Shown one piece after another: positions 8,744-18,797 of a DNA stretch of 64,000 nucleotides. The stretch's first letter is position 1. Each line of letters opens with the position of its first letter. Made by a program: the position numbers and the translations under genes. Under the pieces are notes generated by a model. The model saw only the letters and a list, made by a program, of their open reading frames with translations. It was not told where the DNA came from and did not search any database. Location of the stretch: assembly GCA_000156295.1 (NCBI GenBank), contig DS999222.1:110510-174509 (forward strand). The letters run 5' to 3'. The stretch is from a marine gamma proteobacterium HTCC2148. GTDB taxonomy: Bacteria; Pseudomonadota; Gammaproteobacteria; Pseudomonadales; Halieaceae.

Positions 8744-10069
8744 TTAACCTGCCCAGAGGTCGTATTCGTTGGCTGCGGTTACTTCAGCTTCAACCAGGTC
8801 ACCCGGATTAAGGTCAGTGGCTCCATCGAGGAACACCTTGCCATCTATCTCTGGCGCGTCTGCCGATGAGCGCCCGATCGCTCCCTCGCTATCCACTTCG
8901 TCGATTAATATCTCGATCGTGGAGCCCAACTTTTGTTGCAGCTTGGCGGTACTAATTTCTTGCTGCAGTGCCATGAAACGCTCCCAGCGCTCCTGCTTTA
9001 ATTCTTCGGGCACGTGATTCGGGAGGTCGTTGGCCCTGGCTCCCTTCACTGGTGAGTACTGGAAACAGCCTACCCGATCTAACTGGGCCTCGTCGATGAA
9101 GTCGAGCAGGATGTCAAAGTCCTTATCGGTCTCGCCTGGAAAGCCCACAATGAAGGTACTGCGCAAAGTGATATCAGGACAGACCGACCGCCAGGCCTGA
9201 ATGCGTTCCAGCGACTTTTCGGCTGCGGCGGGGCGCTTCATGCGTTTGAGCACGTCAGGGCTGCCGTGTTGTAAAGGAACATCCAGATAAGGAAGTATCT
9301 TGCCCTCGGCCATGAGTGGAATGACCTTGTCCACGTGCGGATAGGGATACACATAATGAAGCCTGACCCAGACACCAAAATCAGCGAGGGCTTCGCACAG
9401 CTGTTGCATATGGGTTTTCAGCGGTCTTCCGTTCCAGAACCCGGTGCGAAATTTAGTATCGATGCCATAGGCACTGGTGTCCTGTGAAATCACCAGTAGC
9501 TCCCTCACGCCAGCGCGCACCAGTCTTTCTGCCTCTTCCATGACATCGCCGATAGGGCGACTTACCAGATCACCTCTCATGTCTGGAATGATGCAGAAAC
9601 TGCAGCGATGGTTGCAGCCCTCGGATATTTTCAGATAGGCATAATGACGGGGTGTCAGCTTTATGCCTTGAGGGGGTACCAGATCAGTATAGGGATCGTG
9701 GTGTGGGTTTGGGGGTACGTATTCGTGCACAGCGCCGACTACTTCTTCATAGGCGGCCGGGCCACTCACGGCAAGTACCTTGGGGTGTAACTCCATGATC
9801 GAATTGGCATCGTCGCCCTTGCCCATGCAGCCAGTCACAATCACTTTGCCGTTTTCGCTTATCGCTTCGCCAATGGCGTCCAATGACTCCTGCTTGGCGC
9901 TGTCGATAAAACCACAGGTGTTCACCACCACGACTTCGGCGTCCTGGTAGCTGGGTACGATATCGTAACCGTCCATCTTGAGCTGGGTGAGAATGCGTTC
10001 TGAATCCACCAGGGCTTTGGGGCAGCCCAGGCTGATAAAGCCCACCTTTTGCTTGTCCGGGTTGTTCAT
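8744..10069 (-). CDS. rimO: ribosomal protein S12 methylthiotransferase RimO
   Basis: Radical-SAM enzyme that adds a methylthio group to Asp89 of ribosomal protein S12. The start at 10069 ([11 protein letters not shown]) is preferred over the longer frame to 10132, since it begins at the usual point before [15 protein letters not shown]; about 441 residues. The N-terminal MTTase domain has three cysteines (in LGCPK, NTCGF and TGCMG) for one 4Fe-4S cluster. The radical-SAM motif CNHRCSFC follows. The C-terminal TRAM domain ends the protein. The next gene, rsmE, follows after 5 bases. Confidence 0.95.
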   Translation of the reverse strand: MNNPDKQKVGFISLGCPKALVDSERILTQLKMDGYDIVPSYQDAEVVVVNTCGFIDSAKQESLDAIGEAISENGKVIVTGCMGKGDDANSIMELHPKVLAVSGPAAYEEVVGAVHEYVPPNPHHDPYTDLVPPQGIKLTPRHYAYLKISEGCNHRCSFCIIPDMRGDLVSRPIGDVMEEAERLVRAGVRELLVISQDTSAYGIDTKFRTGFWNGRPLKTHMQQLCEALADFGVWVRLHYVYPYPHVDKVIPLMAEGKILPYLDVPLQHGSPDVLKRMKRPAAAEKSLERIQAWRSVCPDITLRSTFIVGFPGETDKDFDILLDFIDEAQLDRVGCFQYSPVKGARANDLPNHVPEELKQERWERFMALQQEISTAKLQQKLGSTIEILIDEVDSEGAIGRSSADAPEIDGKVFLDGATDLNPGDLVEAEVTAANEYDLWAG

Positions 10070-10164
10070 GGGAGCGTGTGCCCAGTTGCGAGAAGGGGCG
10101 CATTGTAACGCAGCACTCGGGCAAGATGCCAAGCGAACAGAGGCACCCTGGCGGGTGCCCTGAT

Positions 10165-11346
10165 TTAGCTCAGGTTGGCGATCTCTTCGCCCAGTACCTG
10201 CAGGAATCGAGCACCGACTGCACCATCGATCACCCGGTGATCGCAGGCGAGAGTGGCGCTGATTCGCGTGGCAATGCCAATTTCCCCATCCTTCACCACC
10301 GGCTTTTGTTCCGCTTTACCAAGCGCAAGAATTGCACCCATAGGGGGATTAATAATGGCGGTGAAGCTGCTGACGCCAAACATGCCCAGGTTCGAGACAG
10401 TGAAACTGCCGTCACTGAGATCTTCTCGCGTCAGTTTGCCGTCTTTGGCTTTCTGGGCCAGAGCTGCCGTTGCCTGAGCAATTTCTGCAGCAGACAGGTT
10501 TTGAGCCGCGCGAATGGTCGCGGGGTATAGGCCGTCATCGGTTGCGATGGCAACGGATACGTTAGCGTCGCTGAATTGGTGAATAGCGTTATCAATCATG
10601 TTGATATTAAGTTTTGGTTCGCGCATTAATGCCTTGGAGACGCAGCTGACGATGAGGTCATTCACTGAAATGCGTGTATCGTCCGAGGCGTTGTGTGATG
10701 CCCGGTGCGCAAGCAGTCCGTCCAGGTCGTATTCGACGGTCAGGTAGTAGTGGGGTATTTGCTGCTTTGCTTCGGTGAGGCGCTTGGCAATTGTCTGGCG
10801 TGTCGCAGACAGGGGAATGACTTCAACATTAGCGGCGGTGCCGCCCGCATCGCCTGCGCTGGCAGCAGCGCGAACATCATCTTCGGTGATGCGTCCGCGA
10901 CGCCCGGTACCGGTAACCCCATTCAGGTCGACTTCGAGCTCCTGGGCGAGATTGCGTACCGCGGGGGTCGAGCGCGTTGCTGCATCGCCACCCGGCGCCG
11001 CAGCAGGGGCACTGGCCTCTGCTGGTTTAGCTTCTGCAGACCCACTTTCAGCGGCGCCCGAAAAGTCAGCAATAAACGCGTCGATGGCGGCATCATCAAT
11101 GGCAGCATCAGCGATGATGCCCAACAAGGCGCCCACCGGATGAGCGTCGCCTTCTTCGGCGACGATACGGCGTAATACCCCATCAACCGGCGATTCCCAG
11201 ACGTTTACGATCTTGTCAGATTCCATTTCAAGGATTTCTTCACCTTTGGTGACGCTATCGCCCACCGCTTTGTTCCAGACATTCACGGTGCCTTCGATCA
11301 TTTCAATGCCCCACTTGGGCACTGCAATGGCGTAAATCTCGCTCAT
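10165..11346 (-). CDS. 2-oxoacid dehydrogenase E2 (dihydrolipoamide acyltransferase)
   Basis: E2 core of an acetoin- or pyruvate-type dehydrogenase complex, 393 residues. A single lipoyl domain at the N-terminus carries the lipoylation site in [13 protein letters not shown] (about residues 40-52). An Ala/Pro-rich linker and a peripheral subunit-binding domain (about 122-160, [26 protein letters not shown]) follow. The catalytic domain ends with the active-site motif [13 protein letters not shown] near residue 370. Its ATG overlaps the E1beta stop as ATGA, showing tight translational coupling. The complex oxidatively decarboxylates a 2-oxo substrate and transfers the acyl group to CoA. Confidence 0.9.
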   Translation of the reverse strand: MSEIYAIAVPKWGIEMIEGTVNVWNKAVGDSVTKGEEILEMESDKIVNVWESPVDGVLRRIVAEEGDAHPVGALLGIIADAAIDDAAIDAFIADFSGAAESGSAEAKPAEASAPAAAPGGDAATRSTPAVRNLAQELEVDLNGVTGTGRRGRITEDDVRAAASAGDAGGTAANVEVIPLSATRQTIAKRLTEAKQQIPHYYLTVEYDLDGLLAHRASHNASDDTRISVNDLIVSCVSKALMREPKLNINMIDNAIHQFSDANVSVAIATDDGLYPATIRAAQNLSAAEIAQATAALAQKAKDGKLTREDLSDGSFTVSNLGMFGVSSFTAIINPPMGAILALGKAEQKPVVKDGEIGIATRISATLACDHRVIDGAVGARFLQVLGEEIANLS

Positions 11347-12347
11347 GCCATGGTCCCCTTGATTGCGGCGATGATTTTGCTCGAGTCTGGTATGTAGGAA
11401 GCTTCCAACTCAGGAGAGAAGGGGGTAGGGCTGTGCGGCGCACAAACCTGCTTGATCGGACCCTTGAGCGAGCTAAATGCTTTATCTGCGGCAAGCGCGG
11501 CGATATCGGCAGTTAGGCCGCAGCGAGGTGGTGCCTCGTCCACTACCACCAGTCTGCCGGTGGCCTCGACACTCTCAAGAATTGCGTTGGTGTCCAGCGG
11601 CGAACTGGTGCGTGGATCAATGAGGTCGCAGCTGATGCCTTCGGCTTCCAGTGCGTCGATCGCCTGGGCAGCCTTGGGTACCATCTGGCCGAAGGCAACG
11701 ACGGTGCAGTCGTCGCCCTCACGCAAAAAGGAGGCTTCTCCAAAGGGAATGGTATACATCTCGTCGGGGACCTCGCAGGCCTCTTGGTAAAGTACCTTAG
11801 GTTCGAAGAACAGTACCGGGTCATCGTCCTGAATGGCTTGAAGCATCAAACCTTTGGCGTCGTAGGCGTTGGAAGGAATAACGACCTTCAGTCCGGGAAA
11901 GGAAGTCATCACCTGGTACATAGACTGACTATGCTGACCCGCGGCGCTAAAGCCACCGCCGGCGGCAAAGCGAATCACCGCAGGACAGCGGCTTTTGCCA
12001 CCAAACATGTAGCGAAACTTGCCCATTTGGTTGACGATCTGGTCCATGCAAACGCCAATAAAATCGGCGAACATAATTTCAGCGACAGGCCTCATGCCCA
12101 TGAGTGCGGCACCCGAGGCTGCGCCCACGATCGCCGACTCGGAAATGGGGGTATCGATACAGCGGTCTGGTCCAAAGGCCTGGTAGAGGCCTGATGTAAC
12201 GCCAAATACGCCGCCCACGGTTCCGGTTTCACCCGGCGCACCGTTGCAGCCGGCTACATCTTCACCAATGACGAATACTGAGTCGTCGGCTGCCATCGCC
12301 TGGTGCAGGGCTTCGTTGATGGCATCTCGCATTGTTTTCTCGGCCAT
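11343..12347 (-). CDS. 2-oxoacid dehydrogenase E1 beta subunit
   Basis: Transketolase-like pyrimidine-binding subunit of the TPP-dependent E1. The ATG at 12347 (MAEKTMRDAINEALHQAM) has a GGGAGAAT site before it and is preferred to the start at 12380; about 334 residues, normal for E1beta. FVIGEDVAG, the GTVGGVFGVT region and the TPISESAIVGAASGAAL stretch are typical, with the Glu of ISE needed for cofactor activation. It lies between E1alpha (16 bases upstream) and E2 (4-base overlap). Similarity to PDH and acetoin dehydrogenase is about equal by eye. Confidence 0.92.
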   Translation of the reverse strand: MAEKTMRDAINEALHQAMAADDSVFVIGEDVAGCNGAPGETGTVGGVFGVTSGLYQAFGPDRCIDTPISESAIVGAASGAALMGMRPVAEIMFADFIGVCMDQIVNQMGKFRYMFGGKSRCPAVIRFAAGGGFSAAGQHSQSMYQVMTSFPGLKVVIPSNAYDAKGLMLQAIQDDDPVLFFEPKVLYQEACEVPDEMYTIPFGEASFLREGDDCTVVAFGQMVPKAAQAIDALEAEGISCDLIDPRTSSPLDTNAILESVEATGRLVVVDEAPPRCGLTADIAALAADKAFSSLKGPIKQVCAPHSPTPFSPELEASYIPDSSKIIAAIKGTMA

Positions 12348-12363
12348 GATTATTCTCCCGGTT

Positions 12364-13344
12364 TCAGCTGGCTGCGCCATAGTTGATGTAAACGTCAGCA
12401 GTTACCTGCTCTGGTGTTGGTCGTGCAGCAGCCTTGGCATCGACAACGGACTGCTCGATGACTGCCATTACCTCGGCATCGACTGCGTCCAGCTCTTCTG
12501 CTGATATCTCACCGGTTTCCGCCATGCGAGCGCGGAAATTTTTCAGGCAATCAGAGTTCTCTCGCAAGTCCTCTAGTTCACCCTCGGCGCGATAGTATTG
12601 TGGGTCGCCGACAAAGTGACCGTGGAATCGTCCTGTCTCCGCGAAAACTCCGGCGGGGCCTTTGCCCGAGCGGGCGTGTTCGATGGCTTTGCCAGCAGCT
12701 TCATAAACGGAGAAAAAATCAGCACCGTCCGCTTCAAATACCGGAAATCCAAACGCTTCAGTACGGGCTTTTAAATCGTCACAACCGACGGCATAACTGA
12801 TGTTGGTGTGTTCCGAGTAATAGTTGTTTTCGATGACAAATACGGCAGGAACTTCGAGCACAACCGCGAGATTCATAGCCTCGAAGCAGGTGCCCTGGTT
12901 GACAGAGCCATCGCCAGAGAACGAAATGGCGACCTTGCCATTTTTGCGGATCTTGGCGGCCAGTGCTGCGCCTACAGAAATGGGAGGCCCGCCGGCAACG
13001 ATTCCGTTTGCGCCCAGGATGCCTTTGTCGACATCGGCAACGTGCATGCTGCCGCCCTTGCCTTTGCAAAGGCCTTCAGAGGAACCCCAGAGTTCTTTCA
13101 TCATCCCCGGTACGTCCGCGCCTTTGGCGATACAGTGCCCGTGTCCCCTATGGGTGCTGATGATGGCGTCTTCATCGGAGAGATGCTCACAAATGCCGAC
13201 GGCATTGGCTTCCTGTCCAGTGTAAAGGTGGGTGAAGCCAGCGATCTGGCCGTTCATGATTTCGGTGTGAGCGCGCTCTTCAAATTCGCGGATGGTTTTC
13301 ATCATGCGATATGCGCGCAGCAGGTCCTCTTTGTCCAGGCTCAT
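12364..13344 (-). CDS. 2-oxoacid/acetoin dehydrogenase E1 alpha subunit
   Basis: TPP-binding E1alpha of 326 residues. The thiamine-diphosphate motif begins at FSGDGSVNQG and ends with IENNYYSEHT. The GKGGSMHVADVDKGILGANG stretch is closer to acetoin dehydrogenase AcoA than to gram-negative homodimeric PDH E1, from memory of the family. A GAGGAG ribosome site precedes the ATG at 13344. It is first in the E1alpha-E1beta-E2 operon; no lipoamide dehydrogenase (E3) gene is adjacent, so E3 must come from elsewhere. Acetoin, pyruvate or another 2-oxo acid are possible substrates. Confidence 0.9.
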   Translation of the reverse strand: MSLDKEDLLRAYRMMKTIREFEERAHTEIMNGQIAGFTHLYTGQEANAVGICEHLSDEDAIISTHRGHGHCIAKGADVPGMMKELWGSSEGLCKGKGGSMHVADVDKGILGANGIVAGGPPISVGAALAAKIRKNGKVAISFSGDGSVNQGTCFEAMNLAVVLEVPAVFVIENNYYSEHTNISYAVGCDDLKARTEAFGFPVFEADGADFFSVYEAAGKAIEHARSGKGPAGVFAETGRFHGHFVGDPQYYRAEGELEDLRENSDCLKNFRARMAETGEISAEELDAVDAEVMAVIEQSVVDAKAAARPTPEQVTADVYINYGAAS

Positions 13345-13406
13345 GCTGATCTCCTCATTGGATCGTGTAAGTTGGCTTGTTATTTGTATGCGTTGGAACC
13401 GGGCGC

Positions 13407-14156
13407 TTATAGCGTATTCATTGCCCAGCGGATGCCACGGCGCAATAACTCGTAGTACTCCGTGGTTTTCCAGGCGCCGAACTCGGGCTCTGGATATTCT
13501 TCAATATGGGGCTGCATATCGTACTTGCCGCGACAGTGCCCCAGGGTTAAATAAAGTACTTCGCCGTCACCGTAGGGGCGAAGATACATACAGGACCGGG
13601 GTTCATCGCTGGTCCATTGATCGTGTACAAAGGATTCGGTGACGCCGTTCCAATGGGTGTGCAACAGCATAGTTTGCTCACCGTGATGTTCGCTCAGGTA
13701 GAGTTCGTCATCCACAGTAAAGGTTGAGATGTCCTTGACCAATGGATGGTCGGGCGCACTCACTTCTACATCATAGGGTTGTATAGGCGGGTGGGAGAGA
13801 AACTGGCTACCTAACATATCCATGAAAGCGTCATTCTCACGCGGACAATCAACGCTGCCATCCTCCAGAAAACGCAGAATGGAATTGGTGCCATGCAGTG
13901 CAAACCAGCGACCACCAGCTTGCATGTATTCGCACAGCTTTTCGGTCTCCGCAGCGCTGGGCATGACGTCGCAGGTGTACGTGATGACAAAATCTGCCGC
14001 GCAAATAGTTTCTATATCTGAATAGTCAGCGCCTACTGATACTTTCAGGCGCGGCTGATCTGCCAGGAGTTTCAGTATCTCCAGGCGGGCATAGTCGATA
14101 TTGTGATACTTGCCGCCGGCTACGAAGTAGACGTCTAATCTGTCGCTTTTTCCCAT
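13407..14156 (-). CDS. ThuA-like domain protein
   Basis: A protein of about 249 residues from the ATG at 14156 (MGKSDRLDVYFVAGG). The frame extends to 14177 but without a ribosome site. It has a class-I glutamine-amidotransferase-like fold: VYFVAGGKYHN at the start, ITYTCDVMPSAAE, GGRWFALHGTNS at about residues 90-101, and a late LYLTLGHCRGKYD. These motifs are typical of the ThuA family, first linked to trehalose use in rhizobia; the enzymatic role is unclear. The gene lies 62 bases upstream of the E1alpha gene on the same strand and may share its transcript, a link to the dehydrogenase that is only inferred. Confidence 0.8.
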   Translation of the reverse strand: MGKSDRLDVYFVAGGKYHNIDYARLEILKLLADQPRLKVSVGADYSDIETICAADFVITYTCDVMPSAAETEKLCEYMQAGGRWFALHGTNSILRFLEDGSVDCPRENDAFMDMLGSQFLSHPPIQPYDVEVSAPDHPLVKDISTFTVDDELYLSEHHGEQTMLLHTHWNGVTESFVHDQWTSDEPRSCMYLRPYGDGEVLYLTLGHCRGKYDMQPHIEEYPEPEFGAWKTTEYYELLRRGIRWAMNTL

Positions 14157-14401
14157 CGTTATTATGTCGTCCCGCACAAAGGTTGAGTTTGCTGTATCGA
14201 AGGCCTAGATATTGGACTCTGCAGGAGCGACCAACCAGTTCTCGAACAAATGACATTTATTAGGTGTGGAGGGAAACTATCATGGCCCTTGAATTAAAAC
14301 AAACACAATTGACTGTTTTTTTTGCCCATGATTCCAAGCGCAAAACTTGTGCAGTCTGATGCGGGTTCTTAAACTGATGGCCTTTAGCCTGGAGTGTATC
14401 A

Positions 14402-15175
14402 ATGAGCGTATCGATCGTGACACAGGGGCGCATCACTGTGATCACCCTGAGTCGCCCGCAAGTACGAAACGCGGTAGACGGGCCAACCGCTAGCGCTCTG
14501 GCAGAGGCGTTTCACGCTTTTGATCGGGATGAGGGTAGTGATGTGGCGGTATTTTACGGCGCTAACGGCACGTTCTGTGCGGGTGCCGACCTTAAAGCCG
14601 TTGCGGCCCAGGAGGGCATTAATCCCCTTTCGGAGCTTGGAAATGGCCCTATGGGGCCTTCGCGCATGTTACTTGGCAAGCCGGTGATTGCTGCGATTTC
14701 CGGCCATGCGGTCGCCGGTGGTTTGGAGTTGGCGCTGTGGTGTGACTTGAGAGTGGTGGAGCAAAATGCGGTGATGGGAGTGTTCTGCCGACGCTGGGGT
14801 GTCCCGTTGATAGATGGGGGAACGGTGCGTTTGCCCCGATTGATCGGTCATAGTCGGGCCATGGATTTGATCCTCACCGGACGCCCGGTTTCTGCCGATG
14901 AGGCGCTGTCCATGGGTTTGGCCAACCGGGTTGTTCCTGACGGGGGTGCGCTGCAGGCTGCTCTATCATTGGCAGAGCAATTAGTGGGCTTTCCCCAGAA
15001 CTGCCTGCGCTCTGATCGACTCAGCGCCTGCGAGCAATGGGACCTGCCCTACCCGGAGGCAATGGCGAACGAGTTTAGCCGCGGCGTGCAGGTCATCGAT
15101 TCAAAGGAGACAGTGACAGGCGCAACGAGGTTTGCGTCTGGCAAGGGCAGGCATGGAAATTTCGAGGATATATAA
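14402..15175 (+). CDS. enoyl-CoA hydratase/isomerase family protein (crotonase)
   Basis: Crotonase-fold protein of 257 residues. Marks are the N-terminal strand ITVITLSRPQVRNAV, the first oxyanion-hole region AVFYGANGTFCAGADLK at about 50-66, and the second, ISGHAVAGGLELALWCDLR (about residues 99-117). The usual hydratase glutamates are not both evident, since GVFCRRWGVPLIDGG replaces the typical region, so reaction type (hydration, isomerisation, hydrolysis) is open. The ribosome site TGGAG lies 8 bases before the ATG. The sulfurtransferase gene follows after 17 bases. Confidence 0.88.
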   Translation: MSVSIVTQGRITVITLSRPQVRNAVDGPTASALAEAFHAFDRDEGSDVAVFYGANGTFCAGADLKAVAAQEGINPLSELGNGPMGPSRMLLGKPVIAAISGHAVAGGLELALWCDLRVVEQNAVMGVFCRRWGVPLIDGGTVRLPRLIGHSRAMDLILTGRPVSADEALSMGLANRVVPDGGALQAALSLAEQLVGFPQNCLRSDRLSACEQWDLPYPEAMANEFSRGVQVIDSKETVTGATRFASGKGRHGNFEDI

Positions 15176-15192
15176 GTTTAATCCGGGGAGTA

Positions 15193-15999
15193 GTGACCTT
15201 GCGTGATGATTTGTTAATAGAGGCCGACGACCTGCTGGCTGAGCGGGACGCGGTCATTGTTGACTGCAGGTTCTCGCTTGCAGACCCACTTGAAGGCAGC
15301 AGGCTCTACCAGACCGGTCATATCCCGGGGGCGCACTACCTGGATCTGAATCAGGATTTGTCGTCTCCGGTGCAGCAGCAGGGTGGTCGCCACCCTCTGC
15401 CGGACCCGCTGTTGCTGGCGGAGCGCCTGGCAGTTTGCGGGATCGGACCCACGACAAGCGTAATAGCTTACGATGACACCCGCTTGGCCTATGCCTCAAG
15501 GTTGTGGTGGCTGATGCGCAGTATGGGTTACTGTCAGCCGAAGCTACTGAATGGCGGCTACCGAGCCTGGTTGGAAGCGGGCGGTGTGCCAGCAGTAGGT
15601 GAAATTGCTGTGAGCAAGGTTGCCACTGGCGGAGGTAGTCTGACAGGCTTTTGTGATATTGATGGTCTGCGTGCCCTGCAATCCGAGGGCTGCACGCTGG
15701 TGGATTCTCGAGAGGAGCGACGTTATCGGGGGTTGGAAGAGCCTATTGACCCCGTGGCTGGACATATCCCCGGCGCGGTCAATCATCCCTGGCAAAGTGT
15801 CACCGACCAGCAGGGCAGGGTTTTATCTGAGCAGGAGCTACGTGTTCATTGGGGGGAGAGCCTGGAAGCAGAGTCATTGGTGATTTATTGCGGTTCCGGT
15901 GTCACCGCCTGTGTGAACCTGTTTTCCCTCGCTTTGTTGGGCAGGGATGACCCTGTTCTCTATGCGGGTAGCTGGAGCGATTGGTGCAGCCGTTTGTAA
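15193..15999 (+). CDS. sseA: 3-mercaptopyruvate sulfurtransferase-type rhodanese
   Basis: Two-rhodanese-domain protein of 268 residues starting at a GTG with GGGGAG upstream. Domain 1 (about 1-135) lacks the active Cys; domain 2 (about 145-268) carries the active loop CGSGVTA at about residue 236, the signature that separates mercaptopyruvate sulfurtransferases from thiosulfate sulfurtransferases (CRKGVT). It transfers sulfur from 3-mercaptopyruvate to cyanide or thiols in the cytoplasm. The protein is a little shorter than E. coli SseA (281). It follows the crotonase gene by 17 bases and may share its mRNA, though no functional link is evident. Confidence 0.85.
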   Translation: MTLRDDLLIEADDLLAERDAVIVDCRFSLADPLEGSRLYQTGHIPGAHYLDLNQDLSSPVQQQGGRHPLPDPLLLAERLAVCGIGPTTSVIAYDDTRLAYASRLWWLMRSMGYCQPKLLNGGYRAWLEAGGVPAVGEIAVSKVATGGGSLTGFCDIDGLRALQSEGCTLVDSREERRYRGLEEPIDPVAGHIPGAVNHPWQSVTDQQGRVLSEQELRVHWGESLEAESLVIYCGSGVTACVNLFSLALLGRDDPVLYAGSWSDWCSRL

Positions 16000-16084
16000 G
16001 CCGCTTCAGTTTGCAATATTCGGACTAGGCCACAGGCCATCCCTACGTTAAAATGCGCGCCCTTTAATCGAACCGGGCCGAACT

Positions 16085-17183
16085 ATGCTTGAGATCAACC
16101 CCCAGATTCAAACGTTGAAAGACATCGAGGCACGTACCGACGTGCTTAGGGGGTATCTTTGACTTCGCTAATCGCAAGGAACGCCTCGCAGAAGTAGAGC
16201 TGGAGCTGGCAGAGCCCAGCGTTTGGGACGACCCGAGCCGCGCTCAGGAATTGGGCCGTGAGCGCTCGTCACTGGAAACTATCGTACTCACCATTGAGAA
16301 GTTGGAAGGTGGCGCGACGGACGCTGCTGACTTACTTGAGATGGCTGCCGCAGAAGATGACCAGGATACGTTAACGGAAGTTATCTCTGAAATTGATGCC
16401 CTTGTCGCTCAGCTGGAACGACTGGAATTTCGCCGGATGTTCGATGGCGAAATGGATGCCAATAATGCGTTCCTTGATATTCAGTCTGGTTCAGGTGGTA
16501 CTGAGGCACAGGACTGGGCCGAAATGATGCTCCGCATGTACCTCCGCTGGGGCGAGGCGAAGGGCTTCAAAACTCAGCTCATGGAGGCATCCGCAGGCGA
16601 TGTTGCAGGCATCAAGAGCGCGACGATCAAGTTTGAAGGCGAGTACGCGTTTGGTTGGCTGCGCACCGAGACAGGTGTCCACCGTCTGGTCCGCAAGTCA
16701 CCTTTTGATTCCGGTAATCGCCGACATACCTCGTTTTCTTCGGTCTTTGTGTCTCCGGAAATCGATGACAATATCGAAATTGAGATTAACCCTGCTGACC
16801 TGCGGGTTGATACGTATCGAGCCTCTGGTGCTGGTGGGCAGCACGTTAACAAGACCGACTCTGCCGTACGCCTTACCCATAACCCTACTGGCATTGCAGT
16901 GCAGTGCCAGACCGAGCGCTCTCAGCACCAGAACAGGGACAACGCCATGAAGCTGTTGCGGGCGAAGCTTTATGAGATGGAAATGCTCAAACGCAATGAA
17001 GAGAAGCAGGCCATGGAAGATGGCAAGGCAGATATTGGGTGGGGCAGCCAGATTCGTTCTTACGTGCTCGATGATGCCCGCATCAAGGATTTGCGCACTG
17101 GCGTAGAAACAAGAAATACCCAGGCGGTGCTCGACGGCAGCCTGGATCAGTTTATAGAGGCTTCGCTAAAGAGCGGGCTTTAA
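16085..17183 (+). CDS. prfB: peptide chain release factor 2, with programmed +1 frameshift
   Basis: RF2 terminates translation at UGA and UAA. The gene starts at ATG 16085 and reads 25 codons to an in-frame TGA at 16160-16162; translation then shifts +1 and continues from 16161 to the stop at 17183, giving about 365 residues, the same as E. coli RF2. The recognition tripeptide SPF (in [11 protein letters not shown]) and the catalytic GGQ (in [10 protein letters not shown]) are both present. The frameshift allows RF2 to limit its own synthesis. lysS follows 64 bases later, the same order as in E. coli. Confidence 0.97.
16148..16163 (+). promoter_or_regulatory. prfB programmed +1 ribosomal frameshift site
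   Basis: The stretch AGGGGGTATCTTTGAC holds the two standard elements: an internal Shine-Dalgarno-like AGGGGG and the slippery CTT TGA C. The ribosome pauses at the poor-context stop TGA when RF2 is scarce, and the peptidyl-tRNA slips from CTT to TTT. The layout and spacing equal those of the classic E. coli prfB site. Confidence 0.95.
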
Positions 17184-17247
17184 CCTACCAGACCTTTTTC
17201 CCGCCTGCACTGAGATGAAGGCGGGCAAGTGTTGAGAGTAAAAGAGT

Positions 17248-18741
17248 ATGAGTGAGCAGAACAAGGCACCCGAAGCGCAGGATGAGAACAAGCTGATTGC
17301 AGAGCGTCGCGCCAAACTGGACGCTATTCGCGAGAAGCGCAATGCGTTCCCCAATGATTTTCGTCGCACCGGCGAGGCCCACCAGCTGCAACAAGAGTAC
17401 GGTGAGTCCTCCAAGGAAGAACTGGAGACGGCGGATAAGCACTTCTCGGTGGCCGGTCGACTGATTCGCAATCGCGGCTCCTTTTTATTGATCCAGGACG
17501 GCTCTGATCAGATTCAGCTGTATGTCAATCGCAAGGGTTTGGATGAGGAAACTCTCGCCGAGATAAAATCTTGGGACCTGGGTGATATTGTTGCCGCCAG
17601 TGGTCCTCTGCATAAGTCTGGCAAAGGTGATCTGTATATCAATATGGAGCAGGCGCGGCTGTTAACCAAAGCGCTCAGGCCGTTGCCCGACAAGTATCAT
17701 GGGCTCTCGGATCAGGAGATGCGTTACCGTCAGAGATATGTGGACCTGATCGTTAACGAGGAGTCGCGCAAGGTGTTTCGCACTCGTTCGCGCATTATCG
17801 CGTTCATTCGAGACTATATGATGGAGCGGGGATTCATGGAGGTAGAAACGCCCATGATGCAGGTGATTCCCGGCGGAGCTGCGGCCAAGCCCTTTGTTAC
17901 TCATCACAACGCGCTGGACCAGGATATGTACTTACGTATTGCGCCCGAGCTGTACTTAAAGCGCCTTACCGTGGGCGGATTCGAACGCGTATTCGAGATC
18001 AATCGCAGTTTTCGCAATGAAGGTTTGTCTACCCGACACAACCCGGAATTTACCATGCTCGAGTACTACTGGGCTTACGGTGCCTTTGAGGATGCGATGG
18101 ACCTCACTGAAGATATGTTGCGCAAGCTGACCCAGGAAGTGATTGGCAGTACTACCGTGGAGTACCAGGGAGGTAGCTACGACTTCTCCCAGCCTTTTGT
18201 TCGGTTGTCGGTGTTTGATGCCATCTTGCAATACAACGCAGACATCAGCGCAGAGGATCTTGCTGATGAGGGCAAGGCAAGAGATATCGCCAAGGGGCTG
18301 GGCATTGCATTAAAGGAGAGCTGGGGGCTCGGTAAGGTGCAGATCGAAATATTTGAGAAGACCGTAGAGCACTTGCTGGACCAGCCAACCTTTATCACCC
18401 GTTATCCAACCGAGGTCTCGCCCCTGTCCCGGCGTAACGACGACGATCCGTTTGTCACCGACCGCTTTGAATTTTTTATTGGCGGTCGCGAGTTGGCCAA
18501 TGGCTTCTCCGAGTTGAATGACCCCGAAGATCAGGCGGAGCGTTTTCTGGCACAGGTCGCAGAGAAGGATGCCGGTGACGATGAGGCTATGCATTACGAC
18601 GCCGATTATATTCGTGCGCTGGAGTATGGACTTCCGCCTACCGTGGGTGAGGGCATTGGTATTGATCGCCTGGTCATGTTTCTTACCGACTCAGCCTCTA
18701 TTCGCGATGTGCTTTTATTTCCTCACATGCGACCGGAATAG
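17248..18741 (+). CDS. lysS: lysine--tRNA ligase (class II)
   Basis: Class II lysyl-tRNA synthetase of 497 residues. The N-terminal OB-fold anticodon-binding domain (about 55-150) includes [18 protein letters not shown]. The catalytic domain has motif 1 around [16 protein letters not shown], motif 2 with [20 protein letters not shown], and motif 3 [14 protein letters not shown] near the C-terminus. The gene starts at ATG 17248 after GAGTAAAAGAGT-type purine-rich sequence and directly follows prfB. Its product charges tRNA-Lys in the cytoplasm. Confidence 0.97.
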   Translation: MSEQNKAPEAQDENKLIAERRAKLDAIREKRNAFPNDFRRTGEAHQLQQEYGESSKEELETADKHFSVAGRLIRNRGSFLLIQDGSDQIQLYVNRKGLDEETLAEIKSWDLGDIVAASGPLHKSGKGDLYINMEQARLLTKALRPLPDKYHGLSDQEMRYRQRYVDLIVNEESRKVFRTRSRIIAFIRDYMMERGFMEVETPMMQVIPGGAAAKPFVTHHNALDQDMYLRIAPELYLKRLTVGGFERVFEINRSFRNEGLSTRHNPEFTMLEYYWAYGAFEDAMDLTEDMLRKLTQEVIGSTTVEYQGGSYDFSQPFVRLSVFDAILQYNADISAEDLADEGKARDIAKGLGIALKESWGLGKVQIEIFEKTVEHLLDQPTFITRYPTEVSPLSRRNDDDPFVTDRFEFFIGGRELANGFSELNDPEDQAERFLAQVAEKDAGDDEAMHYDADYIRALEYGLPPTVGEGIGIDRLVMFLTDSASIRDVLLFPHMRPE

Positions 18742-18797
18742 AGCCACTGGGGTGCGAATGGCACGTTGAATAGGCTACACTCTCTTTTTTTGCCGAG

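Noticed and set aside
12808..13455. A 215-codon frame opposite the E1 alpha gene
   Set aside because: It is antisense to highly conserved TPP-binding sequence; a shadow of codon bias.
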